Numbered from the stretch's first letter, positions 18,038 through 27,645 are shown. The stretch is DNA of 64,000 bases from Bog-473 sp963782415 (GCA_963782415.1 CAWAJT010000004.1:310001-374000); one strand, 5' to 3'. Program-made: numbers and translations. Notes: a model not told the origin generated them from the sequence alone.

Positions 18038-18610
18038 ATGAAGGCTGTGGCCACACGCCCATCGGTCGGCGAACTCGATCTCGTTCGAGCCGCATCGCTG
18101 TCCCCCGAAGGCACACTGGCAGCGCTGGGCAGCAGGTCGGAGGGACTCACCTCGAACGAGATAGAGCAACGACGACGGCGGTTTGGCTCGAACGCGCTGG
18201 CCGTGCGAGGTGTACGTGCCGCGGCGGTTCTGTGCGGCAAATCAGGAACCCGATACCTCTGTTCCATTTTGGCGCTGCGCTCGTGTCAGGCCTGACTTGC
18301 GGTGGCACCAACGCGCCATCATGGCGGTGATCGTCCTACTCATGTCGGTCTCGGATTCCTAAACGAATTCCGAGTTGAGATGGCCATGGTGGCACTGCGG
18401 ACTCAGATTCGACGGGAAGCAGAAGTTCGAAGGAACGGCCACCTGTCGTGTGCCGGTCACGGAGCTGGTGCCCGGTGACGTGGTCGCGCTGAGGGTCGGG
18501 ACGCTCGTGCCGGCTGACCTTCGCCTGCTCACCGTCGATGAAGGTGAATGCAAGAAAACATCCTGACCGGAGAGTCCTGCCTGTGGTCAAATCCAGCTCC
18601 ATGTCCACGG
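18038..18610 (+). pseudogene. Decayed N-terminal fragment of a Mg2+-type P-ATPase
   Basis: Pieces of one P-type ATPase can be read in order but in changing frames: the cation-ATPase N-domain (LTSNEIEQRRRRFGSNAL), then QIRNPIPLFHFGAALVSGLT, then GLGFLNEFRVEMAMVAL and RREAEVRRNG, then VTELVPGDVVALRVG with VPADLRLL, then ENILTGES. This follows the N-domain, M1-M2 and actuator order of MgtA-like pumps. At least five frame changes and one in-frame stop separate the pieces. The phosphorylation and nucleotide-binding domains are missing. The gene cannot make a pump. Confidence 0.8.
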
Positions 18611-18688
18611 CCCCGATCCGCAGGACCAGTCGGGCTGTCTCTCATGGGAAACGATCATTCACGAAGGGACTCTCGACCTGAGGAGCGA

Positions 18689-18702
18689 GGGACAAACGTC
18701 CC
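18689..18702. promoter_or_regulatory. DosR/DevR-like box upstream of GNAT-HDAC-USP operon
   Basis: GGGACAAACGTCCC has both intact half-sites (GGGAC, GTCCC) and AT-rich centre of the DosR consensus. It lies 133 bp upstream of the GNAT start codon. Confidence 0.55.
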
Positions 18703-18834
18703 TACCCGGAGAGACTCTGGGCGAAGACGATGAAGTATGCCTCTCCGCGGCCGTCCCTGCGTAACCCTCCATGAGACATTTCACGAGAGATCGCCCCAGC
18801 CCGGTTCGAATGGCAGCTCCGAAGGAGATCCTTG

Positions 18835-19451
18835 GTGACGCCACCACCAAACTATCCAAGCGAACTCGGAGCTCTCGTCACCTTGTCTGACGGTACCTGT
18901 TGCACCGTGCGTCCGATCCGGCCGGACGACGCGGACGGACTGATCGAGTTTCACAAACATCTGTCGGTGCGCTCGACCTATTTGAGGTTCTTCACCGTGC
19001 ATCCGACTCTGTCGGCAGCGGAGGTCGAGCGCTTCACCAACGTAGATTACGTGGACCGTCTTGCTCTGGTGGTGGAGAGGGATGGGCAGCTGATGGCTGT
19101 GGGCCGGTTCGACCGCCTCGTCGGAACTTCGGAGGCTGAAGTCGCCTTCGTCGTGGCTGATGACTACCAGCACCACGGGCTCGGCTCGCTGCTGCTCGAC
19201 GAGCTAGCCCAGGCGGCCAGGACGCGGGGCATCACAACATTCGTGGCCGAAACCCTCTACGACAACAAGGCGATGCTCGACGTGTTCCATCATTCTGGGT
19301 TCGACGTATCGACGCAGATGGAGTACGGGACCGTGTCGTTGCGCTTCGACATCAAGCTCACTGAGTCGTACCGTGCGGCCCTGGCAACTCGCGACGAGCA
19401 TCGACACGTCAGCCGTCTTCCACTGGTCGTGTCTGTTGAGGGTCCTGGCAC

Positions 19452-19458
<7 letters not shown>
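18835..19458 (+). CDS. GNAT-family protein acetyltransferase (Pat/KAT-like)
   Basis: A 207-residue GNAT domain whose core (VRPIRPDDADGLIEFHKHLS, YLRFFTVHPTLS, LMAVGRFDRL, EAEVAFVVADDYQHHGLGSLLL) closely resembles the catalytic domain of mycobacterial cAMP-regulated lysine acetyltransferases and of Pat. The acetyl-CoA loop is YQHHGLGS. The cyclic-nucleotide domain found in the mycobacterial enzymes is absent. GTG 18835 follows AAGGAG by seven bases. It overlaps the deacetylase gene by 7 bp, so the two are co-translated. The predicted role is lysine acetylation of stress or metabolic proteins. Confidence 0.85.
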
Positions 19459-20471
<1,013 letters not shown>

Positions 20472-20475
20472 GAAG

Positions 20476-20895
20476 ATGAATGGAATTGACAAAATCGCAG
20501 TGGGATTCGACGGTTCGGATGACTCGAAGACCGCGCTCAAGTGGGCCGCCAATCTCTCTGTGATGGTGCATGCAAAGCTCAAGGTCGTCCATGCCGTGGG
20601 TCTCTTGGAGCACGCGGGACTCTCACGTCATGTGGCCCCACATCGCGAGTTGGCCTATGAGGTCGCTCTTGGTGCTGGTATGGATCCGTCTGCAGTCGAA
20701 TGGCTCGTGATAGATGGGGACCCCTGCTCAGGGTTGCTCCGAATGACCGAGGAGCCATATTCGGTTGACATGATCGTTGTCGGAACTCGCGGGTCTGGAG
20801 CGCACTCGGCCACCCTGTTGGGGAGTACGAGTTTGGAACTCGTAGAGCACTCCAGCATTCCGGTTGTAATCGTTCCTCATCTCGCTGGAAAGTGA
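20476..20895 (+). CDS. Universal stress protein (UspA family)
   Basis: A 139-residue USP with KIAVGFDGSDDSKTALKWAANLS at the start and VGTRGSGAHSATLLGSTS, the ATP-binding loop, near the end. It starts four bases after the deacetylase stop, with GGGGTGAGAAG upstream, so it belongs to the GNAT-HDAC operon. In mycobacteria a USP is a known substrate of the Pat-like acetyltransferase, so this protein is a good candidate for the operon's own target; that is inference. Confidence 0.85.
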   Translation: MNGIDKIAVGFDGSDDSKTALKWAANLSVMVHAKLKVVHAVGLLEHAGLSRHVAPHRELAYEVALGAGMDPSAVEWLVIDGDPCSGLLRMTEEPYSVDMIVVGTRGSGAHSATLLGSTSLELVEHSSIPVVIVPHLAGK

Positions 20896-20964
20896 CGAAT
20901 CAGTTCGGTATACCGCCAGCGGTTCTTCTCGTACATCACCCGAGGCGCACTTGCTAAGTCCAAG

Positions 20965-20983
20965 GCGAACCGCGACGGTTCGC
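20965..20983. terminator. Hairpin between convergent genes
   Basis: GCGAACCG-CGA-CGGTTCGC forms a perfect 8-bp stem with a 3-base loop. It lies between the stop of the USP gene and the stop of the convergent permease gene, so it could end transcription both ways. No T-run follows. Confidence 0.45.
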
Positions 20984-21025
20984 TCGGATACCAACGCCAT
21001 TCCGTCGATATGTCACGACTGTCGA

Positions 21026-23566
21026 TTACTCCTGATGGAGAACGACACCAGGTGGAGTGGAAGCCGCCATACGTCCGGGAAGGAGCGCGACGAGCACCGC
21101 CAGGAGGAGGGCTCCAAGCGCAACCAGTGTGACGGACCAGGGAACTGCTGGCGCTGGCACGACGTCGATGGTCCTAGCGAAGAGATCCCATAGCTGGCGT
21201 CCGAGAACGATCCCAAGAGGGATTCCGATCACGATCCCGATCGCAATCACGGCTGTCGCCTGCCAAACAAGCGTGAACGCAAGTTGGCGTCTCGTGAACC
21301 CCATTGTCCGGAGAACCGCGAGGTCGATCCGGCGCGTTCGGACGGTTGCAGCGAGCGCCAGCAAGAGAGCAAGAACAGCACCGACCCCGAGCGCGCCGGC
21401 GAGAATCTCGGGCGTGTGTCCGGTCGCTTGATAGTTTACGATTTCAGCAGGTCGCTGTACCGGAACAACCGACACATCGTCCCCGACTGCATTCGGATCC
21501 GTTGCGAACTGAGCGCTGGCGACCTTCACGGCATGCTCCATGTCGCTCTTTGCACGTGACGCGGGGACACCCGGCCGCATTCGGACAAACACCAGTCCAG
21601 GTCCGGCGAGAACTGGATCCGCTGACTGTACGGCGTGCAGGAACTTCGCCGGGAGGGCACTGGAGGACAACAGGGCCCCGACACCAAGTCCTGTATGTTG
21701 GGAGAACGTCGAACTCCCGGCAATGGCGGGGAACGTCGCCGTCCCGGCGACAAGAACGGGGGTGGGTGGCAAGTACGCCGGCGCGGTGTTGGGTGAGCCA
21801 AAGCTGACAGTGATGGTCCCACCAACGTGGGTGTGGAGAGCGGCGAGTGTGGACGACCCGAGCACGGCTGTGCCCTTGGAGAGACTGGAACCCGAGAGGA
21901 TGGGTGGCGCCACGGAGGGCGTTCCGTTCGTTATCAAAGCTGGCATGGTCTGTCCATCCAATTGGAGATTGGGTTCATTGAAACCGGACCATGCAGCAAC
22001 GTCACGATCGTGGTCCAGCCAGGTCTGGACATTGGGCGGAACTCCCTGTTGGGAGGCCAGTACGTAACTCCAGTTCCATCCATAGAGATCCGGGTGGGTC
22101 ACGAGCGCAGAGAGACTGTTGCCGAACGTCAGCGTCGCGACGACCGTGGTCATGGCGATCACTGCACCGAAAAGAACCGATCGCGCGGGCACCGCAGTGC
22201 GGCCGCGTCCAGATTCCAGAGCAAAGCGAAGTCCGACGACTCCCGGAACTGGAAGCCCGAATCCCGCCGCCAATCCTGCCAACTGAGATCTCTCTATCCG
22301 ACGAGCCTGCTCGCGTCGATGCTTTCGATGGGGGTCGGTCAGCACACCAATGGTCAGAGTTGCCGCCATGAGGACTCCGCCGAACAGGGCCAGCCCCCCT
22401 CCGAGAACGGTCCAGTCGTAGGAGATGCCCTGATCGAAGACCTTGTGAATGGGACCCAAAGGGGCGATGGGCGACACGGCGACCGCTAAGGCGGATGCAA
22501 GAAGAGCCCCAGCCGCAACAGCAATCAGGACGCCGACGAGCGAATCAAGGACAGTCATCCAAAACGATGCCCCTAGAGCACGCAATACCTGTCGATCTGG
22601 GACTGATGCCTGCGCTTCGCGACTGATCACGAGGAGCGCAATGACAACGCAGGCCGCCGCTGCAATCAGTCCGAAGATACCCACGGCAATGGATTCAGGC
22701 CTGACGGCCCGCTGGACCTTGACCTCACTCTGGGCTGCGATGCTGAAGTTGGCCTGGGCACCTGACGGTAGGACTCGACGCAATTCCTCCTCGACGCCGG
22801 CCAACGGCCCGGCATGATTCCTGAACTGGATCCCGTACCAGGTCCCATTTGTGTCCTCATTGGAGACCTGCCGTGTCAATGCCGGCGTGTAGATCACGTT
22901 CGTGGGGAGCCGATCGGTATCATCTTCGACGATCTCATTGTTGAATTCGACAATTCCCACGAGCCGCATCTCGAAGCGCCGGGCAGGCGGTACTCGTGCC
23001 GAGCCGAACCCTGGCAATTCCGATTCCCTCTGTGTGTAGAGGCCGACCGGGATCGCCTGACCGAGTCGGATACCGAGGAGCTTCGCACCCAGTGGCGTCG
23101 TCATGAACTCGTCAGATCGACGGGGGTCAGCAATTCTTCCCTGGAGCGCATGGACGCGGTCCTGGTCGAAATACAGGCCCGTCTTGCTCGCCGCGAAGTT
23201 GACCTCGTTGGTGATCGACAGTTCTGGCGAGCCATTGGGCCGGATTGGTACGGCGAACACCCCGACCCAGCTCTCTACGTGGGCTACGGAGGGCAGTTGG
23301 GCGATAGCGCGCTCGGTTGCCGGCGAATACTGGGTTGCGCTGCTATTGGCGCCGGTACCGTACGTCGACATTGTGAGGTCCGACGCGTTTGTACTCTTCA
23401 AATACGCTGGATATGAGGATTGGGTGCTACGCGCGAACTCAATCGAAGCGAGGGCGGTGCCACCAATGAACCCGATGAGGACAGCCAGAACGAGGCAGCT
23501 CTTCCAGCGACGTATCAGTGTCGCTCGAACGCGATACCTCACGACTGCGCCAAGTCTTTCGTTCAT
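21026..23566 (-). CDS. Large FtsX/MacB-type ABC permease
   Basis: 846 residues. One N-terminal transmembrane helix (LVLAVLIGFIGGTALASIEFA), a periplasmic domain of about 250 residues, a first block of three helices (about 300-400), a second large extracytoplasmic domain, and a last three-helix FtsX block ending in GRMAAST. This is the duplicated layout of actinobacterial FtsX-like permeases. ATG 23566 is preferred over TTG 23581. No ABC ATPase gene adjoins it on either side, so its energising partner must be elsewhere. Probable role: export or cell-envelope mechanotransmission. Confidence 0.85.
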   Translation of the reverse strand: MNERLGAVVRYRVRATLIRRWKSCLVLAVLIGFIGGTALASIEFARSTQSSYPAYLKSTNASDLTMSTYGTGANSSATQYSPATERAIAQLPSVAHVESWVGVFAVPIRPNGSPELSITNEVNFAASKTGLYFDQDRVHALQGRIADPRRSDEFMTTPLGAKLLGIRLGQAIPVGLYTQRESELPGFGSARVPPARRFEMRLVGIVEFNNEIVEDDTDRLPTNVIYTPALTRQVSNEDTNGTWYGIQFRNHAGPLAGVEEELRRVLPSGAQANFSIAAQSEVKVQRAVRPESIAVGIFGLIAAAACVVIALLVISREAQASVPDRQVLRALGASFWMTVLDSLVGVLIAVAAGALLASALAVAVSPIAPLGPIHKVFDQGISYDWTVLGGGLALFGGVLMAATLTIGVLTDPHRKHRREQARRIERSQLAGLAAGFGLPVPGVVGLRFALESGRGRTAVPARSVLFGAVIAMTTVVATLTFGNSLSALVTHPDLYGWNWSYVLASQQGVPPNVQTWLDHDRDVAAWSGFNEPNLQLDGQTMPALITNGTPSVAPPILSGSSLSKGTAVLGSSTLAALHTHVGGTITVSFGSPNTAPAYLPPTPVLVAGTATFPAIAGSSTFSQHTGLGVGALLSSSALPAKFLHAVQSADPVLAGPGLVFVRMRPGVPASRAKSDMEHAVKVASAQFATDPNAVGDDVSVVPVQRPAEIVNYQATGHTPEILAGALGVGAVLALLLALAATVRTRRIDLAVLRTMGFTRRQLAFTLVWQATAVIAIGIVIGIPLGIVLGRQLWDLFARTIDVVPAPAVPWSVTLVALGALLLAVLVALLPGRMAASTPPGVVLHQE

Positions 23567-24107
23567 GGGTGTTCTCGACAATCATTGCTCACGTCCAACC
23601 TAGGACCCAGGGTGCCAGCCCCACGGGTGAGGTGAGGACAGCACCACCAGCGTCTGGACCAAGTCGCCCGGCACGACGACGAGCGCGGGCGCTGACCAGG
23701 TCGGACAGATCACCGCTCATCGATTTTGAGCCCACAGGCCCGATAAGGTCCGGTCGCGCAGGACGGCTTTCGCGGGGCGAGGGCACATTTGCCTGGACGG
23801 CACATCCAGCCGGGTGGTCGATGCGGAGATTTGCGCTGCGGAGAACGGCCGACAGCGACTCCACTCCGCGGGGGCCCGGACAACGTCTGGCGCAATGTGG
23901 CGGCGCGGACGTTGCGTCCCCGGTGACAGGGCTAGGGCCGTGCCTCCATTTGCTCCGTCAGATCGATTGACTCCGTCTAACGCATGCAGCGGGTCCCCAA
24001 CGTGTGCCCACTGAGGATGCGCCGCACACGGGAGAACCAGGTTTCACAGACCCCTGATCGCGGGCCCGAATACTTCGCGGCGTTTGTAACGACGCCGGCC
24101 CACCATT
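23567..24107. other. Gene-free stretch
   Basis: 541 bases upstream of the permease gene. Open frames exist on both strands but show no recognisable domain. No tRNA or clear repeat was found. Confidence 0.4.
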
Positions 24108-24896
24108 TCACATGGTGAATCTCAGATTGCGTGCCGCCCGCTCCCCGAACTCGGAGTTGCCGCGCCAGACGATGCGACCGTCAGCGATGACCTCCTGGGG
24201 ATCAATACGACCGCAAGCCAGCTGTATGAATGTGAGCGTGTCCGTCGAGATCTCTACGTCGGCCTGCCCGACTTGGTCGACCACTGTCGCTCTGCCGTCT
24301 ACGACGACGGCGATGTCGCGCACAACCGGTCCGCTCAGATGGAACACGATGCTACGCCCGTCGGGTAAGCCGACCTTCTTGCCGACGATGTAACCCAACG
24401 AACGCTCGACTTCGGCCAGCGCGATCTCCGCTCGGGCTCCCGTATCGTCCGTCGGACGGTGGAGCGGGGTGCTGATGTCACGCTCGTGCACCCAGAAGTC
24501 GAAGACTCGAATCTCCATGAACCGGCCATAGCTCCCCGGTCCGACAGGGGTCCACGATGGCCGGTCAAGATCAGAGGATCCGATGGCCAGCAGGTCCTGA
24601 CGTCGGCGGGCGAGTACGTCATCGACCCGTTCCAGAAACGCCGCTGTCTCGAGTCCGGCAACTTCTTTGGCAAAGGAACTCGCGCGGGCGAAGGGAGGAG
24701 GCGTGTCGGCTGCGTCTGGAACCCACGATATAAGGGCATTCTCGATCCCCACCAGATGCTCGAAGACAGCTCGTACAGACCAATCGGGACACAACGACTG
24801 GGTCTCCCACTCCTCCGGTGTGAGGCTGGGTCCCAACGTTTCGATTGCGTCGAATGACTCTAGGAGCGCCGTTCGGATAGTGGAGAGGTCAGTCAT
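24108..24896 (-). CDS. Maleylpyruvate isomerase/DinB-family mycothiol-dependent protein
   Basis: A 262-residue protein of the mycothiol-dependent maleylpyruvate isomerase family. The N-terminal half is a DinB-like bundle (SLCPDWSVRAVFEHLVGIENAL, then MEIRVFDFWVHERDIS), in which the histidines of the two motifs are the usual metal/thiol site. The C-terminal half is an SCP2-like domain (VFHLSGP, ADVEISTDTLTFIQLACGR, DGRIVWRG). It overlaps the upstream DsbA-like gene by 4 bp. The substrate is unknown; the family transfers or isomerises using mycothiol. Confidence 0.82.
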   Translation of the reverse strand: MTDLSTIRTALLESFDAIETLGPSLTPEEWETQSLCPDWSVRAVFEHLVGIENALISWVPDAADTPPPFARASSFAKEVAGLETAAFLERVDDVLARRRQDLLAIGSSDLDRPSWTPVGPGSYGRFMEIRVFDFWVHERDISTPLHRPTDDTGARAEIALAEVERSLGYIVGKKVGLPDGRSIVFHLSGPVVRDIAVVVDGRATVVDQVGQADVEISTDTLTFIQLACGRIDPQEVIADGRIVWRGNSEFGERAARNLRFTM

Positions 24897-25564
24897 GGAG
24901 TCTCATTCTCGATACTTGTCCAGTCACGCGCCTCGAGGTACGGGCGAAATGCTGTTTCGATGGCTCGGAGATCCTGCCGCGACTTTGGGCGTTGGATTTC
25001 GTAGAGGTGTGGAAACTCGAGCCAGGAGGTGACGAGTTCCCACAGGCGCACCGCGGCGGCTCCGGTGGGTGGATCGATGAGGACCGGACCAAAAACAGCC
25101 TGGGCGCTCTCGAAAACCAGTGTCGGCACACCCCATCCTCCCAAGGCGACGACTCGGTCATGGTCCTCCTTCACCTCGTCGTTCGTCGTGGGGTCCCCGA
25201 CGGCTTGAGTGACCAGCGAGGGATCCAGACCCATGTCGGCCACCAATTGCTCAGCGACCTCCCGACGATGGGGTTTGAGACCTTGTTCGTGCAATGCGGC
25301 TCCGGCGACGTGGTACCACTGATCCACCAGGGATTGATCGATCCGGCGGAGCATCGCGGCCACCCGCATCATTGACCACCCGTAGGACCACTGCCGCTCC
25401 CAAGGGTGCTTCTTCCCAGCGCGTCGGTTGACTTCTTCGAGGCTAAAGAAACGCCATCGGACATCGAGGCCCAGCTGGTCGCGCACGTCCCGGATCCACA
25501 GCGAGGTCTGGTAGGCGTACGGGCACATGATGTCGAAGTGGAAGTCCACCGAGGAGGCATTCAC
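24893..25564 (-). CDS. DsbA-like thioredoxin-fold protein (mycothiol nitroreductase-like)
   Basis: 223 residues of DsbA/2-hydroxychromene-2-carboxylate isomerase fold. FHFDIMCPYAYQTSLWIRDV at the N-terminus aligns with the active site of the mycothiol-dependent reductase Rv2466c. The second Cys of the usual CPxC is replaced (CPYA), leaving a single active-site thiol. A cis-Pro loop (GGWGVPTLVFE) is present. It is the first gene of a two-gene unit with the mycothiol-family isomerase, divergent from a TetR regulator. It may use a monothiol mechanism with mycothiol. Confidence 0.78.
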   Translation of the reverse strand: MNASSVDFHFDIMCPYAYQTSLWIRDVRDQLGLDVRWRFFSLEEVNRRAGKKHPWERQWSYGWSMMRVAAMLRRIDQSLVDQWYHVAGAALHEQGLKPHRREVAEQLVADMGLDPSLVTQAVGDPTTNDEVKEDHDRVVALGGWGVPTLVFESAQAVFGPVLIDPPTGAAAVRLWELVTSWLEFPHLYEIQRPKSRQDLRAIETAFRPYLEARDWTSIENETP

Positions 25565-25743
25565 GTCCCGGCCACCCTTTCACGGTGCGTCGTCGCGTTC
25601 CGCGGCTGGCCGAGGTTCTGACGGGTCGGGTCGCTGGGGTGGTGTGTGGTCATACCTCTCCGATCCGAGTTCCCGAAAGTCGGCCCCGACGCGTGTGGTC
25701 GCGCTGCGCTGCTGACCCGAGTGGTCCCGAATCCGTCTAGAAG

Positions 25744-25758
25744 TGTACACTCTGTACA
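25744..25758. promoter_or_regulatory. TetR-type operator
   Basis: TGTACA-CTC-TGTACA is a 15-bp inverted repeat in the divergent region between the DsbA-like gene and the TetR regulator, 55 bp before the regulator's GTG. It overlaps a TACATA-like -10, so bound repressor would block transcription. Confidence 0.6.
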
Positions 25759-25813
25759 TATCACGTCATGAGGATTGGCGGTCGAGTTGGCGAAAGAAGG
25801 CAGCAAAGGCAGC

Positions 25814-26410
25814 GTGACCACGCGCAACTACTTCTCCGCGAGCGAACGGCGCTCCCTGATTCTGCAAGCGGCATCTCGAGTGATCCGTCGAGACGGGCTG
25901 AACGGCCTCACCATGGTGGCGGTGGCGAAGGAAGCGGGGGTGAGTCGCCAGTTGGTGTACGACCATTTCCCCGACCTTCCTCTACTCTTCGAGGCCGCTT
26001 TCGCCGAGCAGGCCCAATTGTATGCGCAGGGTTTGGACGACGTGCTCACGGTCGGAGTGAGCGACGTCACCACTCTGGTGCGGCAGCTGTTCGATCATGT
26101 GCTCGCATTGGGACCTGAGACCCTGCATGTCGTCCGTGCCCTGATTGCCGGCGCGATCCCTGTGGAACTTGTCGGATTCCGAGACGAATTCCGGACAGCG
26201 GTTGCGGCGCGGTGGTCTACCTGGTTTCGCACTTTGGGCTTCGACGAGCGATGGAGCATGGCCCTCGTGTCGGTCATGACAGCGGCGTATCTGAGCCTGG
26301 CGGAGCTGGTCGAGGTTGGGGAGATCGAAGCAGACGGCGCAGCCTCCATCCTGGCGATGTTGGCAGACGGAATCATCCGTCAGGCTGGCCTCTCGGCCAC
26401 CGCGACGTGA
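25814..26410 (+). CDS. TetR/AcrR-family transcriptional regulator
   Basis: 198 residues. The N-terminal helix-turn-helix reads RRSLILQAASRVIRRDGLNGLTMVAVAKEAGVSRQLVYDHFPD, a standard TetR DNA-binding domain; the rest is an all-helical ligand domain. I chose GTG 25814, because upstream TTG codons have poor ribosome sites. It is divergent from the mycothiol-enzyme pair and probably represses both that pair and itself through the TGTACA repeat. The ligand is unknown. Confidence 0.85.
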   Translation: MTTRNYFSASERRSLILQAASRVIRRDGLNGLTMVAVAKEAGVSRQLVYDHFPDLPLLFEAAFAEQAQLYAQGLDDVLTVGVSDVTTLVRQLFDHVLALGPETLHVVRALIAGAIPVELVGFRDEFRTAVAARWSTWFRTLGFDERWSMALVSVMTAAYLSLAELVEVGEIEADGAASILAMLADGIIRQAGLSATAT

Positions 26411-26486
26411 GGGCAACGGGGCGCTCACTGCAGCGCAATCGGCTCGAGCATGGTCAAGATGTCACTCAACGAAAGACGCGTGCAGT

Positions 26487-27122
26487 ATGACGGCTGGTAC
26501 TCATACACGGATCGTGAGCAACCACCGCGGTACTCGCTATGGCGAGGTTCTCGTGGTCTTTGCCGACGGAGAGCGGTTCACTGCTCATGTCTACGGCACG
26601 CAGCTTCTCAATGACTGCCCCGAGGAGCTCTGGAACACCCTCGTCCCAGAAGCGATTGCCGAGGATCTCGGGGCTCTCGCCGTCAAGCTCAACGGACCCC
26701 GATATTGGATGCTGGACGGCCTTGGATCAAAGAGCGAACCGATAGAACCCATCCTGCGTGAATTCAATGGGCTCTTGATGCGGCGCATTGCCGTGCTCGA
26801 CCTCGGTTCGAATCCGGCGCAAGTGCCCTATACGGTGCGCGAAGTCGATCGGCGTGTCACCATGTTTTTCGACGCCGGGTCCGTGGTCTACGAATTGATC
26901 GATCCCCAGGGGCTTCCGTACGTCATGCAAGCGTACTGCACGGGCGTCGACGCCTCGCTCAATCAGGCGAGCCTCTCAGGACTCCGTGAGCGCCTTGCTC
27001 TTCCGGCAGGTTGGAGCTTTCGATCGCGCGTGCTGCACGAGGAGTTGATTGTCGACACCTCGCAGACGGTGGCCAGGGTGTTACAAGATGAGCTGGAGAA
27101 CACCTACACCCGGCCCTTCTGA
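26487..27122 (+). CDS. Conserved-looking protein of unknown function
   Basis: 211 residues from ATG 26487. It starts THTRIVSNHRGTRYGEVLVVFADG and has NDCPEELW, LNGPRYWMLDGL and VMQAYCTGVD. The sequence looks like a well-packed alpha/beta cytoplasmic protein, with no signal peptide, membrane helix or known catalytic motif. The pattern of Trp, Asn-Asp-Cys-Pro and Gly-Pro-Arg-Tyr-Trp is distinctive, but I cannot place the family. It follows the TetR gene by about 75 bp on the same strand and could be co-regulated. Confidence 0.6.
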   Translation: MTAGTHTRIVSNHRGTRYGEVLVVFADGERFTAHVYGTQLLNDCPEELWNTLVPEAIAEDLGALAVKLNGPRYWMLDGLGSKSEPIEPILREFNGLLMRRIAVLDLGSNPAQVPYTVREVDRRVTMFFDAGSVVYELIDPQGLPYVMQAYCTGVDASLNQASLSGLRERLALPAGWSFRSRVLHEELIVDTSQTVARVLQDELENTYTRPF

Positions 27123-27277
27123 ACCGGCGTTCCTGAGTTCGGCGCGGTGAGGTCAGCAAGATTTTCCCCGAACGCGAATGTTGCAAGAAGGTCCACTACG
27201 GCCCGGGCCGACGCCCCAGAACTGGAAACGACACTTCCCCAGCAGGGCTAAGCGCTGTTGAGCGAGCAACACTTCAA

Positions 27278-27427
27278 TCAGGCCATGGTCGTCAGGAACT
27301 CGAATGCACAGGTAGCGCACACCCAATGCCGGTGCGACTCCGGAGTGGAATTCTCTGGACACGCATAGTGCGTGTATTCATCGACCCGGAGACCGTGGCA
27401 CTGTGGGCATGGCGGAGGAGCTGACAT
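27278..27427 (-). CDS. Small zinc-ribbon protein
   Basis: 49 residues with two Cys-x2-Cys pairs (CPQCHG and CATCAF), the usual layout of a four-cysteine zinc ribbon, and a Cys/His-containing loop between them. It is 44 bases downstream of the CsbD gene on the same strand, with AAGAGA before its ATG. Function unknown. Confidence 0.6.
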   Translation of the reverse strand: MSAPPPCPQCHGLRVDEYTHYACPENSTPESHRHWVCATCAFEFLTTMA

Positions 27428-27471
27428 CGCGGTCTCTTTTCGAACCGGGGTGCAAGCGGAACGAGTCTCAG

Positions 27472-27645
27472 CTATTTCCGGAGGGCGTCCTTGACTTCTT
27501 CTCCGGCTTGCTTGAGCTTTCCGGCGACCTTGTCGCTTTTGCCTTCGGCCTGCAGCGACTTGTCGTTGGTCGCCGATCCGACAGCCTCCTTGGCTCGGCC
27601 CTTCACTTCCTGCGCTCTGTTCTTTGCCTTGTCCTCTTTTGACAC
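27472..27645 (-). CDS. CsbD-family stress protein
   Basis: A 57-residue, highly charged protein starting at GTG 27645, with AGAGGA upstream. KNRAQEVKGRAKEAVGSATND, then LQAEGKSDKVAGKLKQAGEEVKDAL, matches the CsbD family of small general-stress proteins. The sequence is complete and in one frame. It is short enough to be missed by gene finders. Its molecular function is not known in any species. Confidence 0.85.
   Translation of the reverse strand: MSKEDKAKNRAQEVKGRAKEAVGSATNDKSLQAEGKSDKVAGKLKQAGEEVKDALRK

Noticed and set aside
23567..24107. Small protein or ABC ATPase remnant upstream of the permease
   Set aside because: Frames on both strands lack Walker or signature motifs and look random.
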